From the NCBI GenBank assembly GCA_029266035.1, contig JAJUFH010000010.1:1-64000 (forward strand): a DNA stretch of 64,000 bases. The letters are read 5' to 3'. Of this stretch, positions 36,745 to 45,200 are shown piece after piece. Within the stretch, counting starts at the first letter, position 1. Every line of letters starts with the position of its first letter. This DNA is from Sinomicrobium sp. Its GTDB lineage: Bacteria > Bacteroidota > Bacteroidia > Flavobacteriales > Flavobacteriaceae. Position numbers and translations under genes: made by a program. The notes below the pieces were generated by a model. The model was not told the origin of the DNA and searched no databases. It saw only the letters and a list, made by a program, of their open reading frames with translations.

Positions 36745-39700
36745 ATGAAACCTGATCTGATGAAACAAAGTTTACTAATATTTTTAAGCGTATTGCTGTT
36801 ACCTGTAGTAGGGTTTGGTCAGCAAATGCGCAGCGTAAGAGGAGAAGTGTTTTCGGCTACCGACGGCATGCCCTTACCCGGTGCCTCGGTATATGTCGAT
36901 TCGCAGTCGGTAGCCAATGAAACCAGTGTAAGTGGTATCATTGAAAGTACTGGTATTGGTACCGTTACCGATTTTGACGGGAAGTTCTCCCTCGAAATTC
37001 CGGAAGGGACAAAAAGACTGGTAGTGAGTTATATAGGATATGCGTCTCAGACGCTTTATGTAACCGACAAAGAGATCTATACCATCCGTTTGGAAGAGGA
37101 AACTAGCGCTCTTGGTGAGGTGGTGGTCACCGGGTATCAGAAGGTGGAAAAGCGCAAGCTCACTTCTGCAGTGACCAAAGTTGAGATGGACGAAGCACGG
37201 CAGATAGGAGTGTCTAGCGCAGATATGTTGTTGCAAGGGCAGGCGGCCGGTGTGGTAGTGACCCCGCAAACTGGAGCACCCGGAGCACCCGCAAAAATAA
37301 GGATAAGAGGAACAGCCTCGCTGTCCGGTCCGCAAGACCCGCTGTGGGTGGTCGATGGATTGCCTCTAGAAGGAAATGATGTTCCCGACTTTACCGACAA
37401 AGACAATATCGATCAGCTGCGCAACTATTCCATCGCCGGAATTAACCCCGACGATATAGAGGACATCACCATTCTAAAAGATGCCGCAGCTACTGCCATA
37501 TACGGAGCTAGAGCAGCAAACGGAGTTATTGTAGTAACCACCAAGAAAGGGAAAAAAGGAAAGATGAGAGTGAATTTTTCCGCAAATACCTTTTATACAA
37601 TGAAGCCTGATTTTGACAAGCTCAACCTGATGAATGCCAATGAAAAGGTGGATTTTGAGCTCGGACTTGCCCGACGTACCGACCTTGATTTCAGGACGGA
37701 AAAAGGAGAGGTGATGCGTATACTCGAAGCTGCAGGAGAACTGGATACATTCCGAAACGACGGTTTTGCAGCACTGGGAGCAGGTACTCGTGAAGCCATA
37801 AACTTGCTTAGAAGAAGTCAAACCGATTGGGGAGACCTCCTGTACCGCGCAGCGGCCAATACGCAGTATAGCTTGAGTATTTCAGGAGGTGGAGAGCGTT
37901 CAGATTACTACTTCTCTTTGGGGTATTACGACGAAGAAGGAACTACAGTAGGAACCGGTTTTGAACGCTATAATATTACGCTGAAAAACAACTATCAGCT
38001 ATCGGATAAACTCGATGTTGGTGTATCGCTCTTTGCCTCTCAGTCCAACAGAGAGTCTTATGTGACCGGTACCGATGCCTTTACCAATCCGTCCAACTAT
38101 TCGCGCAATGCCAATCCTTATCTCACACCTTACAACGAAGGCGGGTCGTATCGTTACGATCAGGATATAGAAGGCTTTGAAGGAAGATATGTGCCGTTTA
38201 ACTTTCTCGAAGAGAGGAAGAACACTTCTTACAATTTGGAGAACAATGCGCTTAAAGCCATTATCGACGCTTCTTACAAGATTACCGACGACCTGAAGAT
38301 ATCTACCCAGTTAGGACTTCAAGTAGACAAGAACAGCACAGAGAAATACGCTGCGGCAGAGTCTTATTTTACCCGTAAAATGCGGGAGAGAACCCGTCGT
38401 TATGATTCAGATGCCGGAGACTATTACTATTTTTTGCCCGAGGGCGGAATTATACAAAACTGGGAGGAGAGCTTCTTCCAGTACAATTGGAAATCCCTTT
38501 TAGAATACAATACGAGAATAGGAGAAAAACACGAAATCGACGCTATGATCGGATCTGAACTCCGCAGGTCAGAATCGAAGATGATCGCTACTCAAGGTTT
38601 TGGCTACGACGCAAAAACGCTTACTACCACTCCTATCATGTTTCCGGGCGAAGACGACGCCAGCGAAAGCATATACAGAGCTTACGAAAGAAATAGCATA
38701 GAAAATGCCTATGCTTCGTTTTACGCTACGGCATCTTATACTTACAACAGAAAGTACACGGTGTTTGGAAGTGTGCGTTACGACGGGTCGAACCTGTTTG
38801 GGGTAGACCCCAAATACAAATACCTGCCTCTGTGGTCGGGTTCTGCCTCTTGGCTGGTAAGTGAGGAAGATTTTCTTAAAGACAGTAAGCTGATCTCCAA
38901 TTTAAGGCTTAGAGCTTCATACGGTTTGCAAGGAAATATAGACCGAAATACCTCTCCATATGTTATCGGAGAGTACAACAGAACATCTATACTTCCCGGA
39001 AACAGCGAGCAGACTGTAGTGGTGACTGCACCGCCCAACGACAAGTTGCGATGGGAGAAAACCGCAAACTACAACTTCGGTGCCGATTTAGGCTTGTTCA
39101 ACAACAGGATAGCGATGGCTTTCGATATATACAAACGAAAGAGCTCCGACCTGATCGGGATGAGGTCTGTTCCACTCGAAAACGGATTTGAGTTTACCAA
39201 TCTCAACTGGGCACAGGTAACCAACAAAGGTTTTGAGCTGGCTATAACGACTCGAAATATTGTGACCGATAATTTCCGATGGACCACCAATATTAATATC
39301 GCTCACAACAAGAGTAATGTAGACAAGATACAGATCAGAGAAAACAGTTTCTTGCCTTCGCGTGAAGGACTTCCGGTAAATGCAGTCTTTGCTCTGAAAA
39401 CAGCCGGGATAGATGAAAATGGCTATCCTATGTTCTGGAAAGGAGATGAAAAAGTAAGTGCTGTAGACTTCTTTAAACTCTCCGATCCTTGGGCCGATTT
39501 CCTGCCCGGGTTTATGACAGAGTACAACCTTAGCAACGAAGAGTTCAGAAATCTCTTTACCTATGTAGGAGATAGAGACCCCAAATACAGCGGGGGAATC
39601 ATCAATAATTTTTCTTATAAGAATTTTGATCTCACCGTAGCGGCCAGTTTCAATCTCAAACAGACTGTGGTGAAAAACCTTCCCTACAATTCCACTCAGG

Positions 39701-40107
39701 TAGACCGCGGACAGAATTATACCACCGATATATTGAACGCCTGGTCGCCTCAGAATACCGGATCTCAATTGCCCGGTATCGTTGGAGAAACTTCCGGCAC
39801 AGGAGATTCGTGGATGGCTTATAAGTGGTTTGCCGATCAGAATCCTATCAGTACGATGTCGTACCTCGATACTTTTGTAGATGAAATGAGCTATTTGAGG
39901 ATATCCAGTATCCGACTGGGCTACAACTTGCCCGAATCGGTAACCTCAAAACTGAATATAGACAATATAAGGTTTAGCCTGGAGGGGCGAAACCTCTTTG
40001 TAATCAGTTCGAATTACAACGGGTATTTTGATCCGGAAACCTATGGTAATATCTACGCACAGCCCATAGCGAAGTCTGTGGCGCTGGGCCTTAATGTATC
40101 ATTCTAA
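36745..40107 (+). CDS. SusC/RagA-type TonB-dependent receptor
   Basis: A 1120-residue outer-membrane transporter. A signal peptide (MKQSLLIFLSVLLLPVVGFG from the second Met) is followed by a carboxypeptidase-regulatory-like domain (GMPLPGASVYV...FDGKFSLEIP), the SusC box EVVVTGYQ, the plug with ARAANGVIVVTTKKGK, and a long 22-strand-type barrel ending in LGLNVSF with a terminal Phe. Together with SusD it imports oligomers, either glycans or, as in RagAB, peptides. Next to a protease and with no glycoside hydrolase nearby, peptides are the more likely substrate. Confidence 0.95.
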   Translation: MKPDLMKQSLLIFLSVLLLPVVGFGQQMRSVRGEVFSATDGMPLPGASVYVDSQSVANETSVSGIIESTGIGTVTDFDGKFSLEIPEGTKRLVVSYIGYASQTLYVTDKEIYTIRLEEETSALGEVVVTGYQKVEKRKLTSAVTKVEMDEARQIGVSSADMLLQGQAAGVVVTPQTGAPGAPAKIRIRGTASLSGPQDPLWVVDGLPLEGNDVPDFTDKDNIDQLRNYSIAGINPDDIEDITILKDAAATAIYGARAANGVIVVTTKKGKKGKMRVNFSANTFYTMKPDFDKLNLMNANEKVDFELGLARRTDLDFRTEKGEVMRILEAAGELDTFRNDGFAALGAGTREAINLLRRSQTDWGDLLYRAAANTQYSLSISGGGERSDYYFSLGYYDEEGTTVGTGFERYNITLKNNYQLSDKLDVGVSLFASQSNRESYVTGTDAFTNPSNYSRNANPYLTPYNEGGSYRYDQDIEGFEGRYVPFNFLEERKNTSYNLENNALKAIIDASYKITDDLKISTQLGLQVDKNSTEKYAAAESYFTRKMRERTRRYDSDAGDYYYFLPEGGIIQNWEESFFQYNWKSLLEYNTRIGEKHEIDAMIGSELRRSESKMIATQGFGYDAKTLTTTPIMFPGEDDASESIYRAYERNSIENAYASFYATASYTYNRKYTVFGSVRYDGSNLFGVDPKYKYLPLWSGSASWLVSEEDFLKDSKLISNLRLRASYGLQGNIDRNTSPYVIGEYNRTSILPGNSEQTVVVTAPPNDKLRWEKTANYNFGADLGLFNNRIAMAFDIYKRKSSDLIGMRSVPLENGFEFTNLNWAQVTNKGFELAITTRNIVTDNFRWTTNINIAHNKSNVDKIQIRENSFLPSREGLPVNAVFALKTAGIDENGYPMFWKGDEKVSAVDFFKLSDPWADFLPGFMTEYNLSNEEFRNLFTYVGDRDPKYSGGIINNFSYKNFDLTVAASFNLKQTVVKNLPYNSTQVDRGQNYTTDILNAWSPQNTGSQLPGIVGETSGTGDSWMAYKWFADQNPISTMSYLDTFVDEMSYLRISSIRLGYNLPESVTSKLNIDNIRFSLEGRNLFVISSNYNGYFDPETYGNIYAQPIAKSVALGLNVSF

Positions 40108-40117
40108 AAAAGCACAA

Positions 40118-41434
40118 ATGAAAAAGTTTTTTCACATTATAGCATTCCTAACCGTCGGGCTTTTAGTTGCGAGCTGTGACAAATATCTGGATATAGAACC
40201 AGAGGGTAGGGTTATCCCAAAAACCCTCGAAGAGAACAGAGCCATGATGACCACGGCATACAGTGCCTATCCCAAGCACAAGTCGAGACTGGCTTTCCGT
40301 ACAGACGAATTGGTGTTAGACGAATTGGGTATGGATGTGCCCTATTACCTCGATGTGTATCGATGGCAAGACGTCAATCCCGATCCGCAAACCGTAGCCT
40401 ATCCTTGGATACAGTTTTACAATACTATTTTCTACACAAACCACATTATCAATGAGGGAGTAAATACTATAGAAGATTCTGCGGAGAAGGATCAGCTTGT
40501 AGGAGAAGCATACGCCCTACGAGCTTATGCCTATTTCGACCTGATCAATATGTATGGAAAACCCTTTGGCGAATCGTCGGCAACTGATAAAGGGGTGCCA
40601 CTGGCACTCGAAATCGATCTGGAGCAGGTGTTTAAACCCTCCCCTGTGGCTGAAGTTTATGAACAAATACTCTCCGACCTGGATCAGGCTATTTCTCTAT
40701 TGACCGAAGACAGCTGGGAAGCGGGTTATAACTATCGTTTTTCACTTGCAGCAGCCTATGGATTTAAGGCGAGAGTACACCTCTATATGCAGCAGTGGGA
40801 CAAGGCGTTGGAAGCTGCAGATAAGGCTCTGAGCTACAACAATACTCTGGTAAACCTCAACGACAATCCTATATTGCCCAACAGTTACAATTCGCCCGAG
40901 TCTATACTTGCCCTCGAAGACGTATATGAAGCAGCGGTAAACAACGCAGCTTATATATCCGACGAACTGATCGCAGAATACGACGCGACAAACGACTTGA
41001 GGTTTGGGCTTTATTTTGTGCCGAGCGGTTCACAGTACAAAACCGGAAAGGGAGGAGCACAGGAGTTTAAGTGCTCTATCCGCACCTCCGAACTCTATTT
41101 GATCAAAGCGGAAGCACTGATGCAGTTGGACCGTTTGGAAGATTCCAAGACTGCATTGTTCTCATTGCTCGAAAACAGATATGCCACGGCTTATTTTCCG
41201 ACTTTAAAGACGGAGATAGAACAGATGGACAAAGCAGATTACGGCCTTGCCCTGTTGGAAGAGCGCCGCAAAGAACTCGCTCTCGAAGGTCACCGTTGGT
41301 TCGACCTGAGAAGGAGCGACCGCAAAGAAATACAGCACAGCTTTGATGGAGAGGTGTATACCCTTCAACAAGAAGATCCGAGATACACCTTGCCATATCC
41401 AAGTGATGCAAGGCTCAACAATCCGGAGTTATAG
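40118..41434 (+). CDS. SusD/RagB-type substrate-binding lipoprotein
   Basis: A 438-residue surface lipoprotein that caps the SusC channel. The ATG at 40118 gives a lipoprotein signal with the lipobox LLVASC, then DKYLDIEPEG, the common SusD start. Four TPR-like helical pairs follow (ALRAYAYFDLINMYGKPF is the classic segment), and the C-terminus has RRKELALEGHRWFDLRRSD. It is shorter than the roughly 500-550 residues of glycan-type SusD, closer to RagB-like proteins. It starts 10 nt after the SusC stop and is convergent with the reductase gene, 5 nt away. Confidence 0.94.
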   Translation: MKKFFHIIAFLTVGLLVASCDKYLDIEPEGRVIPKTLEENRAMMTTAYSAYPKHKSRLAFRTDELVLDELGMDVPYYLDVYRWQDVNPDPQTVAYPWIQFYNTIFYTNHIINEGVNTIEDSAEKDQLVGEAYALRAYAYFDLINMYGKPFGESSATDKGVPLALEIDLEQVFKPSPVAEVYEQILSDLDQAISLLTEDSWEAGYNYRFSLAAAYGFKARVHLYMQQWDKALEAADKALSYNNTLVNLNDNPILPNSYNSPESILALEDVYEAAVNNAAYISDELIAEYDATNDLRFGLYFVPSGSQYKTGKGGAQEFKCSIRTSELYLIKAEALMQLDRLEDSKTALFSLLENRYATAYFPTLKTEIEQMDKADYGLALLEERRKELALEGHRWFDLRRSDRKEIQHSFDGEVYTLQQEDPRYTLPYPSDARLNNPEL

Positions 41435-41439
41435 AATAA

Positions 41440-42492
41440 TTAAATGTCGTCGTAATCCACGGTGATCGTAGCGGTCACCGGGTGCGACTGACAGGTGAGT
41501 ACAATGCCTTCGGCGATTTCGCTGTCGGTAAGAATTTGGTTTGTCACCATTTTTACCTCACCCTCTGTAACCCTGGCCATGCAACTACTACATATTCCTC
41601 CTTGGCAGGAATAAGGGACGTCGATGTCTCTATCCAAGGCAGCGTCCAGAACTCTCTCCGACTGCGACATGGTAAACTCAAACTCTTCCTCATCTACAAT
41701 AAGTTTTACCTTGGTCTGTCCGTTGAGATTTTCATCCAGTGGCTCCTCTTCGGCAGATGAGGTAAAGAGTTCGAAATGTATGTTTTCTGAAGCTATACCG
41801 TTTTCCTGAAGTGTATCAGACACAGTGTGAATCATATCTTCGGGGCCACAGAGGTAGAAAGCGTCAAATACCGAATCTTTCTCTTTGTTTTTTACCACAT
41901 AATTTACAGTAGCCCGTTCAATTCTTCCGAATAGCGCGTTGTCTTCCTCACTGCGCGAATAGAGGTAATAAACAGTGAGTCGATCGGGATAAGCAGCAGC
42001 CAGTGCAGAAATGTCATTTTGGAACATGGTCTCGGCAGCGCTTCGGTTGCCGTATACCAGCACAAAGCGACTTTGGGGTTCTTCGCGAAGAAGAGCATTC
42101 ACAATCCCCATAATAGGGGTAATCCCGCTTCCCGCAGCGAAAGCTCCTATGGTACGTGTTTTGGAAGCGTCGGGGGTAAAAGTGAAATGCCCTTCGGGCT
42201 CGTGTACTTCGAGCATATCACCTACTTTTAGCGATTCGTTGGCGTATTTTGAGAAGGTGCCGTTTTTTACCTTTTTAATTCCTACCGATAAGTGCATTCC
42301 TGAAGGAGGCGAACAAATGGAGTACGAACGCCTCAACTCCTTTCCGTCGAACTCCTTTTTTACGGTGACGTACTGTCCGGCTTTGTGACGGAAGAGATCT
42401 TTCAAATCCTCCGGAATTTCGAAAGTGACCGTTACCGATTCAGCGGTATTTTGTTCTATCTGGGAAACCCGCAAAGGGTGAAAATGTGACAT
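41440..42492 (-). CDS. Ferredoxin-type flavin oxidoreductase (PaaE-like FNR + 2Fe-2S)
   Basis: A 350-residue electron-transfer protein. The N-terminal FAD domain has the RRSYSICS motif and GQYVTVK; the NAD(P)-binding domain has AGSGITPIMGI and CGPEDMI; the C-terminal plant-type ferredoxin domain has the cluster ligands in CQGGICSSC and a fourth Cys in LTCQSHP. The domain order is that of PaaE, the reductase of phenylacetyl-CoA epoxidase. The paaABCD oxygenase genes are absent, so the partner is unknown. The start at 42492 is supported by the promoter box at 42508-42515. Confidence 0.88.
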   Translation of the reverse strand: MSHFHPLRVSQIEQNTAESVTVTFEIPEDLKDLFRHKAGQYVTVKKEFDGKELRRSYSICSPPSGMHLSVGIKKVKNGTFSKYANESLKVGDMLEVHEPEGHFTFTPDASKTRTIGAFAAGSGITPIMGIVNALLREEPQSRFVLVYGNRSAAETMFQNDISALAAAYPDRLTVYYLYSRSEEDNALFGRIERATVNYVVKNKEKDSVFDAFYLCGPEDMIHTVSDTLQENGIASENIHFELFTSSAEEEPLDENLNGQTKVKLIVDEEEFEFTMSQSERVLDAALDRDIDVPYSCQGGICSSCMARVTEGEVKMVTNQILTDSEIAEGIVLTCQSHPVTATITVDYDDI

Positions 42493-42507
42493 AGTCTTAT
42501 TTTTCCA

Positions 42508-42515
42508 CAAATTTA
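42508..42515 (-). promoter_or_regulatory. -7 box of the ferredoxin reductase gene
   Basis: The minus strand reads TAAATTTG, an exact TAnnTTTG match, 15 nt before the start at 42492. It lies inside the in-frame extension to 42576 and therefore argues for the shorter protein. Confidence 0.5.
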
Positions 42516-42639
42516 CGCAAAATAGTTGTTTTAGGGAGGCTTTTGAGGAGGTGTAAGCAGCTGTTTTATCGCTCATCGATTACTTTAATTACACAACAAT
42601 CAGCTATTTCCGACTAAAACATTAAATTTGAAGCAAGGA

Positions 42640-42850
42640 GTAGTCGGAGAGAGGTACCCAAGCGCAGCGCAGTGGGGAAGGTTTTGACAGCCTGAGTTTC
42701 TGGAGTAGCTCCAAGGATTTGGGATATTGGTATGGTTTGGGCTTTCAAACCCTCCGTCACACCTCCGGTATGCCACCTCCCTTCGTCTGAAGGGAGGAGT
42801 TGTAAAGTAGAGGAGCTTGCAAGATTGCGCTCTGAATGAACATCTAAAGT
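42640..42850. repeat. Interspersed repeat-like element (non-coding, REP/MITE-like)
   Basis: This stretch between two divergent genes is G+C-rich and C/T-biased, unlike the intergenic DNA elsewhere in the window. It holds a 9-bp hairpin, CCTCCCTTC (42776-42784) with GAAGGGAGG (42789-42797) and a 4-nt loop, and the words CTCCGTCACACCTCCGG and AGCGCAGCGCAGTGGG. Similar pieces recur in intergenic regions of many Bacteroidota genomes by my recollection. The frames across it are open in several phases but have no coding character. No second copy was noticed in this window. Confidence 0.5.
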
Positions 42851-42875
42851 TGAACAATTAAACATAAACAAAACA

Positions 42876-44360
42876 GTGATTAAATCGCTTATCAATCTGC
42901 AGTGGAAATCTTTTTTCCGCTCGGCGAGTTTAGGGAAAGAGCTGGCTCTTCGTATCGTTATGGGGCTTTTTGCAGCCTACTTCATGCTGTCTTTTCTCGC
43001 TCTTGGCGTGGTGCTGTATCCTATGATAGAAGAGCTGTACCCGGGTCAGGATCCCTTGACGATAGTAAACGGAATGGTCTTGCAAGTTGTAATGGCCGAT
43101 TTACTAATGCTTTTCTTTTTGCGAAGTATACCTACGCTTAGCATAAAACCTCTGTTGGTACTACCTTTGAAAAAGGGGAAGTTGATTCACTTTTTGTTGC
43201 TGAAAAGCATTTTCTCAGTCTTTAACCTATTTCTACTGCTTATAGCGCTTCCGTTTTCAATTTATACTGTAGTTAAGGGCGTTTATGGTTTGTATGATAT
43301 GGCGATTTGGGCAGTAGCTATTACCGCATTGGTATTTGTGGTAAACTACGCCGATTTTTTTCTCAAACAGCGCTTTTCGTCCGGACTTGCTGCAATATTG
43401 CCTTATGTGGCTGTGGTTCTCGGACTGGTTGCTTTGGAATACACTGGTGTTTTGGAGGTGCGAAAGGTCTTCGGGCAATTTTTGGGAAGACTGCCCGCTA
43501 CCCCGGTTTTACTGTTAGTCCTCTTTTTACTACCCGTAGTATTGTATTGGCTCAATTACCGTTTGATGAGAACGACATTTTACTTGGACAGAAGCATAAG
43601 TTCGCGCGAAACCGATAAAAATGTGTCCGATATGGGCTGGGTGCGAAGGTTTGGAGATGTGGCTCCTTTTCTTCAACTCGACCTCAAACTTATTTGGCGC
43701 AATAAACGAGCCAAGGCTACATTGTGGATGTCTCTGTTTTTCTTGACCTACGGTCTGATCTTTTATGCCAATCCGGTCTATGAGAATATGTCGGGCTGGT
43801 ATGTCTTTGTGGGAATCTTTATTTCCGGGATATTTATGATTAATTTCGGACAGTTTATACCCGCCTGGGACAGTGCCTATTACGGTATGCTGATGGCACA
43901 GCCTGTTTCACTCGAAAAATACCTTTCTTCTAAGTACTCACTACTTAGCTTTAGCACATTGTTACTGTTTCTGCTGGGGCTGCCTTACGCCTATTTTGGT
44001 TGGGATATTGTGTTGCTCAACGCCGCTTGTGTTTTGTATAATACAGGAGTGAATATCCCTATATTGCTCTTTGCAGGTGCCTACAACAAGAAGTGTATAG
44101 ATATGGATAAGAGCAGTTTTTTGAATTATCAAGGAACAGGGATTGCACAATTTATTCTTATGATTCCCTTGATTATCATACCGCTACTGCTGTGGATACT
44201 GTGTAAAGCCATTTGGTCGATAGATGTGGCATTGTATGTTATTGCCATTCTCGGACTTGTAGGGCTTGTGCTGAGAAAGGTAGTCATAAAATACCTGGCC
44301 GGCCTCTATAAAGAACGCAAGTATATTGCACTCGACGGTTTTAGGGAAAAGGAAAATTAA
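42876..44360 (+). CDS. DUF5687-like ABC transporter permease
   Basis: A 494-residue integral membrane protein with about 11-12 hydrophobic segments arranged like ABC-2 exporter permeases. It starts at GTG 42876 (VIKSLINLQWKSFFRS). The segments QLDLKLIWRNKRAKATLWMS and MLMAQPVSLEKYLSSKY match the flavobacterial DUF5687 family as recalled. The ATPase gene follows 22 nt later, so the two make a two-component exporter of unknown substrate. Confidence 0.82.
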   Translation: MIKSLINLQWKSFFRSASLGKELALRIVMGLFAAYFMLSFLALGVVLYPMIEELYPGQDPLTIVNGMVLQVVMADLLMLFFLRSIPTLSIKPLLVLPLKKGKLIHFLLLKSIFSVFNLFLLLIALPFSIYTVVKGVYGLYDMAIWAVAITALVFVVNYADFFLKQRFSSGLAAILPYVAVVLGLVALEYTGVLEVRKVFGQFLGRLPATPVLLLVLFLLPVVLYWLNYRLMRTTFYLDRSISSRETDKNVSDMGWVRRFGDVAPFLQLDLKLIWRNKRAKATLWMSLFFLTYGLIFYANPVYENMSGWYVFVGIFISGIFMINFGQFIPAWDSAYYGMLMAQPVSLEKYLSSKYSLLSFSTLLLFLLGLPYAYFGWDIVLLNAACVLYNTGVNIPILLFAGAYNKKCIDMDKSSFLNYQGTGIAQFILMIPLIIIPLLLWILCKAIWSIDVALYVIAILGLVGLVLRKVVIKYLAGLYKERKYIALDGFREKEN

Positions 44361-44382
44361 ACGCAATTAAAAACAAAAAAGT

Positions 44383-45117
44383 ATGATCGAGATACATCAG
44401 CTGACTAAAAAATACAAAGCCGATACGGTATTAGACATCGACAAACTTCATATCGCTGCGGGCGAAAGTGTGGGACTGGTAGGTAATAACGGAGCGGGTA
44501 AAACCACATTGTTCAGCCTTTTACTCGATTTGGTAAAACCGACCTCCGGCTATGTGGTCAATAGCGAAATAGTAGTCGATAAAGCCGAGAGCTGGAAAGC
44601 GCATACCTCTGCTTTTATAGACGAGAGTTTTTTGATAGGATATCTCACCCCCGAAGAGTACTTTTACTTTGTAGGAGAACTGAGAGGCTGCAACCGCGCC
44701 GATATAGATGTCTTTTTAGAGCAATACGAGACTTTCTTTAACGGAGAAATTCTAGGGCGTAAAAAATACCTGAGAGACCTCTCAAAGGGAAATCAGAAAA
44801 AGGTGGGCATTGTCGCTGCGTTTATCGGCAGTCCCAAAGTAGTAATCCTCGACGAGCCTTTTGCTAATCTGGATCCGTCTACTCAAATAAGATTAAAGGA
44901 ATTAGTGAAGAGGATGGCAGAAAATCCGGAGATGACAGTGCTGATTTCCAGTCACGATCTACTTCACGTTACCGATGTTTGCAAGCGTATTGTCCTCTTA
45001 GACAAAGGAAAGGTAATTAAAGACCTGCAAACCACTCCCGAAACCTTGAAAGAATTGGAATATTTCTTTTCCGGAGCCTCTGTACTACGGGATTTTGGAG
45101 ACGGCGAATCCGATTAA
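44383..45117 (+). CDS. ABC transporter ATP-binding protein
   Basis: A 244-residue ATPase energising the DUF5687 permease. Walker A is GNNGAGKTT near residue 35; the signature is a variant, LSKGNQKK, in place of LSGGQ; Walker B with its glutamate is KVVILDEPFANLDP; the switch histidine is in SSHDLLH. The length and the LSKGN signature fit the drug/ABC-2 exporter class. Confidence 0.93.
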   Translation: MIEIHQLTKKYKADTVLDIDKLHIAAGESVGLVGNNGAGKTTLFSLLLDLVKPTSGYVVNSEIVVDKAESWKAHTSAFIDESFLIGYLTPEEYFYFVGELRGCNRADIDVFLEQYETFFNGEILGRKKYLRDLSKGNQKKVGIVAAFIGSPKVVILDEPFANLDPSTQIRLKELVKRMAENPEMTVLISSHDLLHVTDVCKRIVLLDKGKVIKDLQTTPETLKELEYFFSGASVLRDFGDGESD

Positions 45118-45200
45118 ACGAATTTAATAAAACCCGCTAAAGCTCTCTTTAATCGAAAAAGAAATGTATTTTTACTCAGGTAAATTACAGCTTATAGTCA

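Noticed and set aside
39088-39768. A 226-codon frame antisense to SusC
   Set aside because: It is entirely within a conserved SusC gene; long antisense frames are common in biased codon usage.
41440-42492. Annotation of the reductase as part of a phenylacetate degradation cluster
   Set aside because: The domain order fits PaaE, but no paaABCD or other pathway gene is present.
42600-42895. Two overlapping minus-strand frames of 85 and 93 codons
   Set aside because: Both are open across the repeat-like element, and their composition (Cys, Pro, Arg, Ser rich) fits translated repeat DNA rather than protein.
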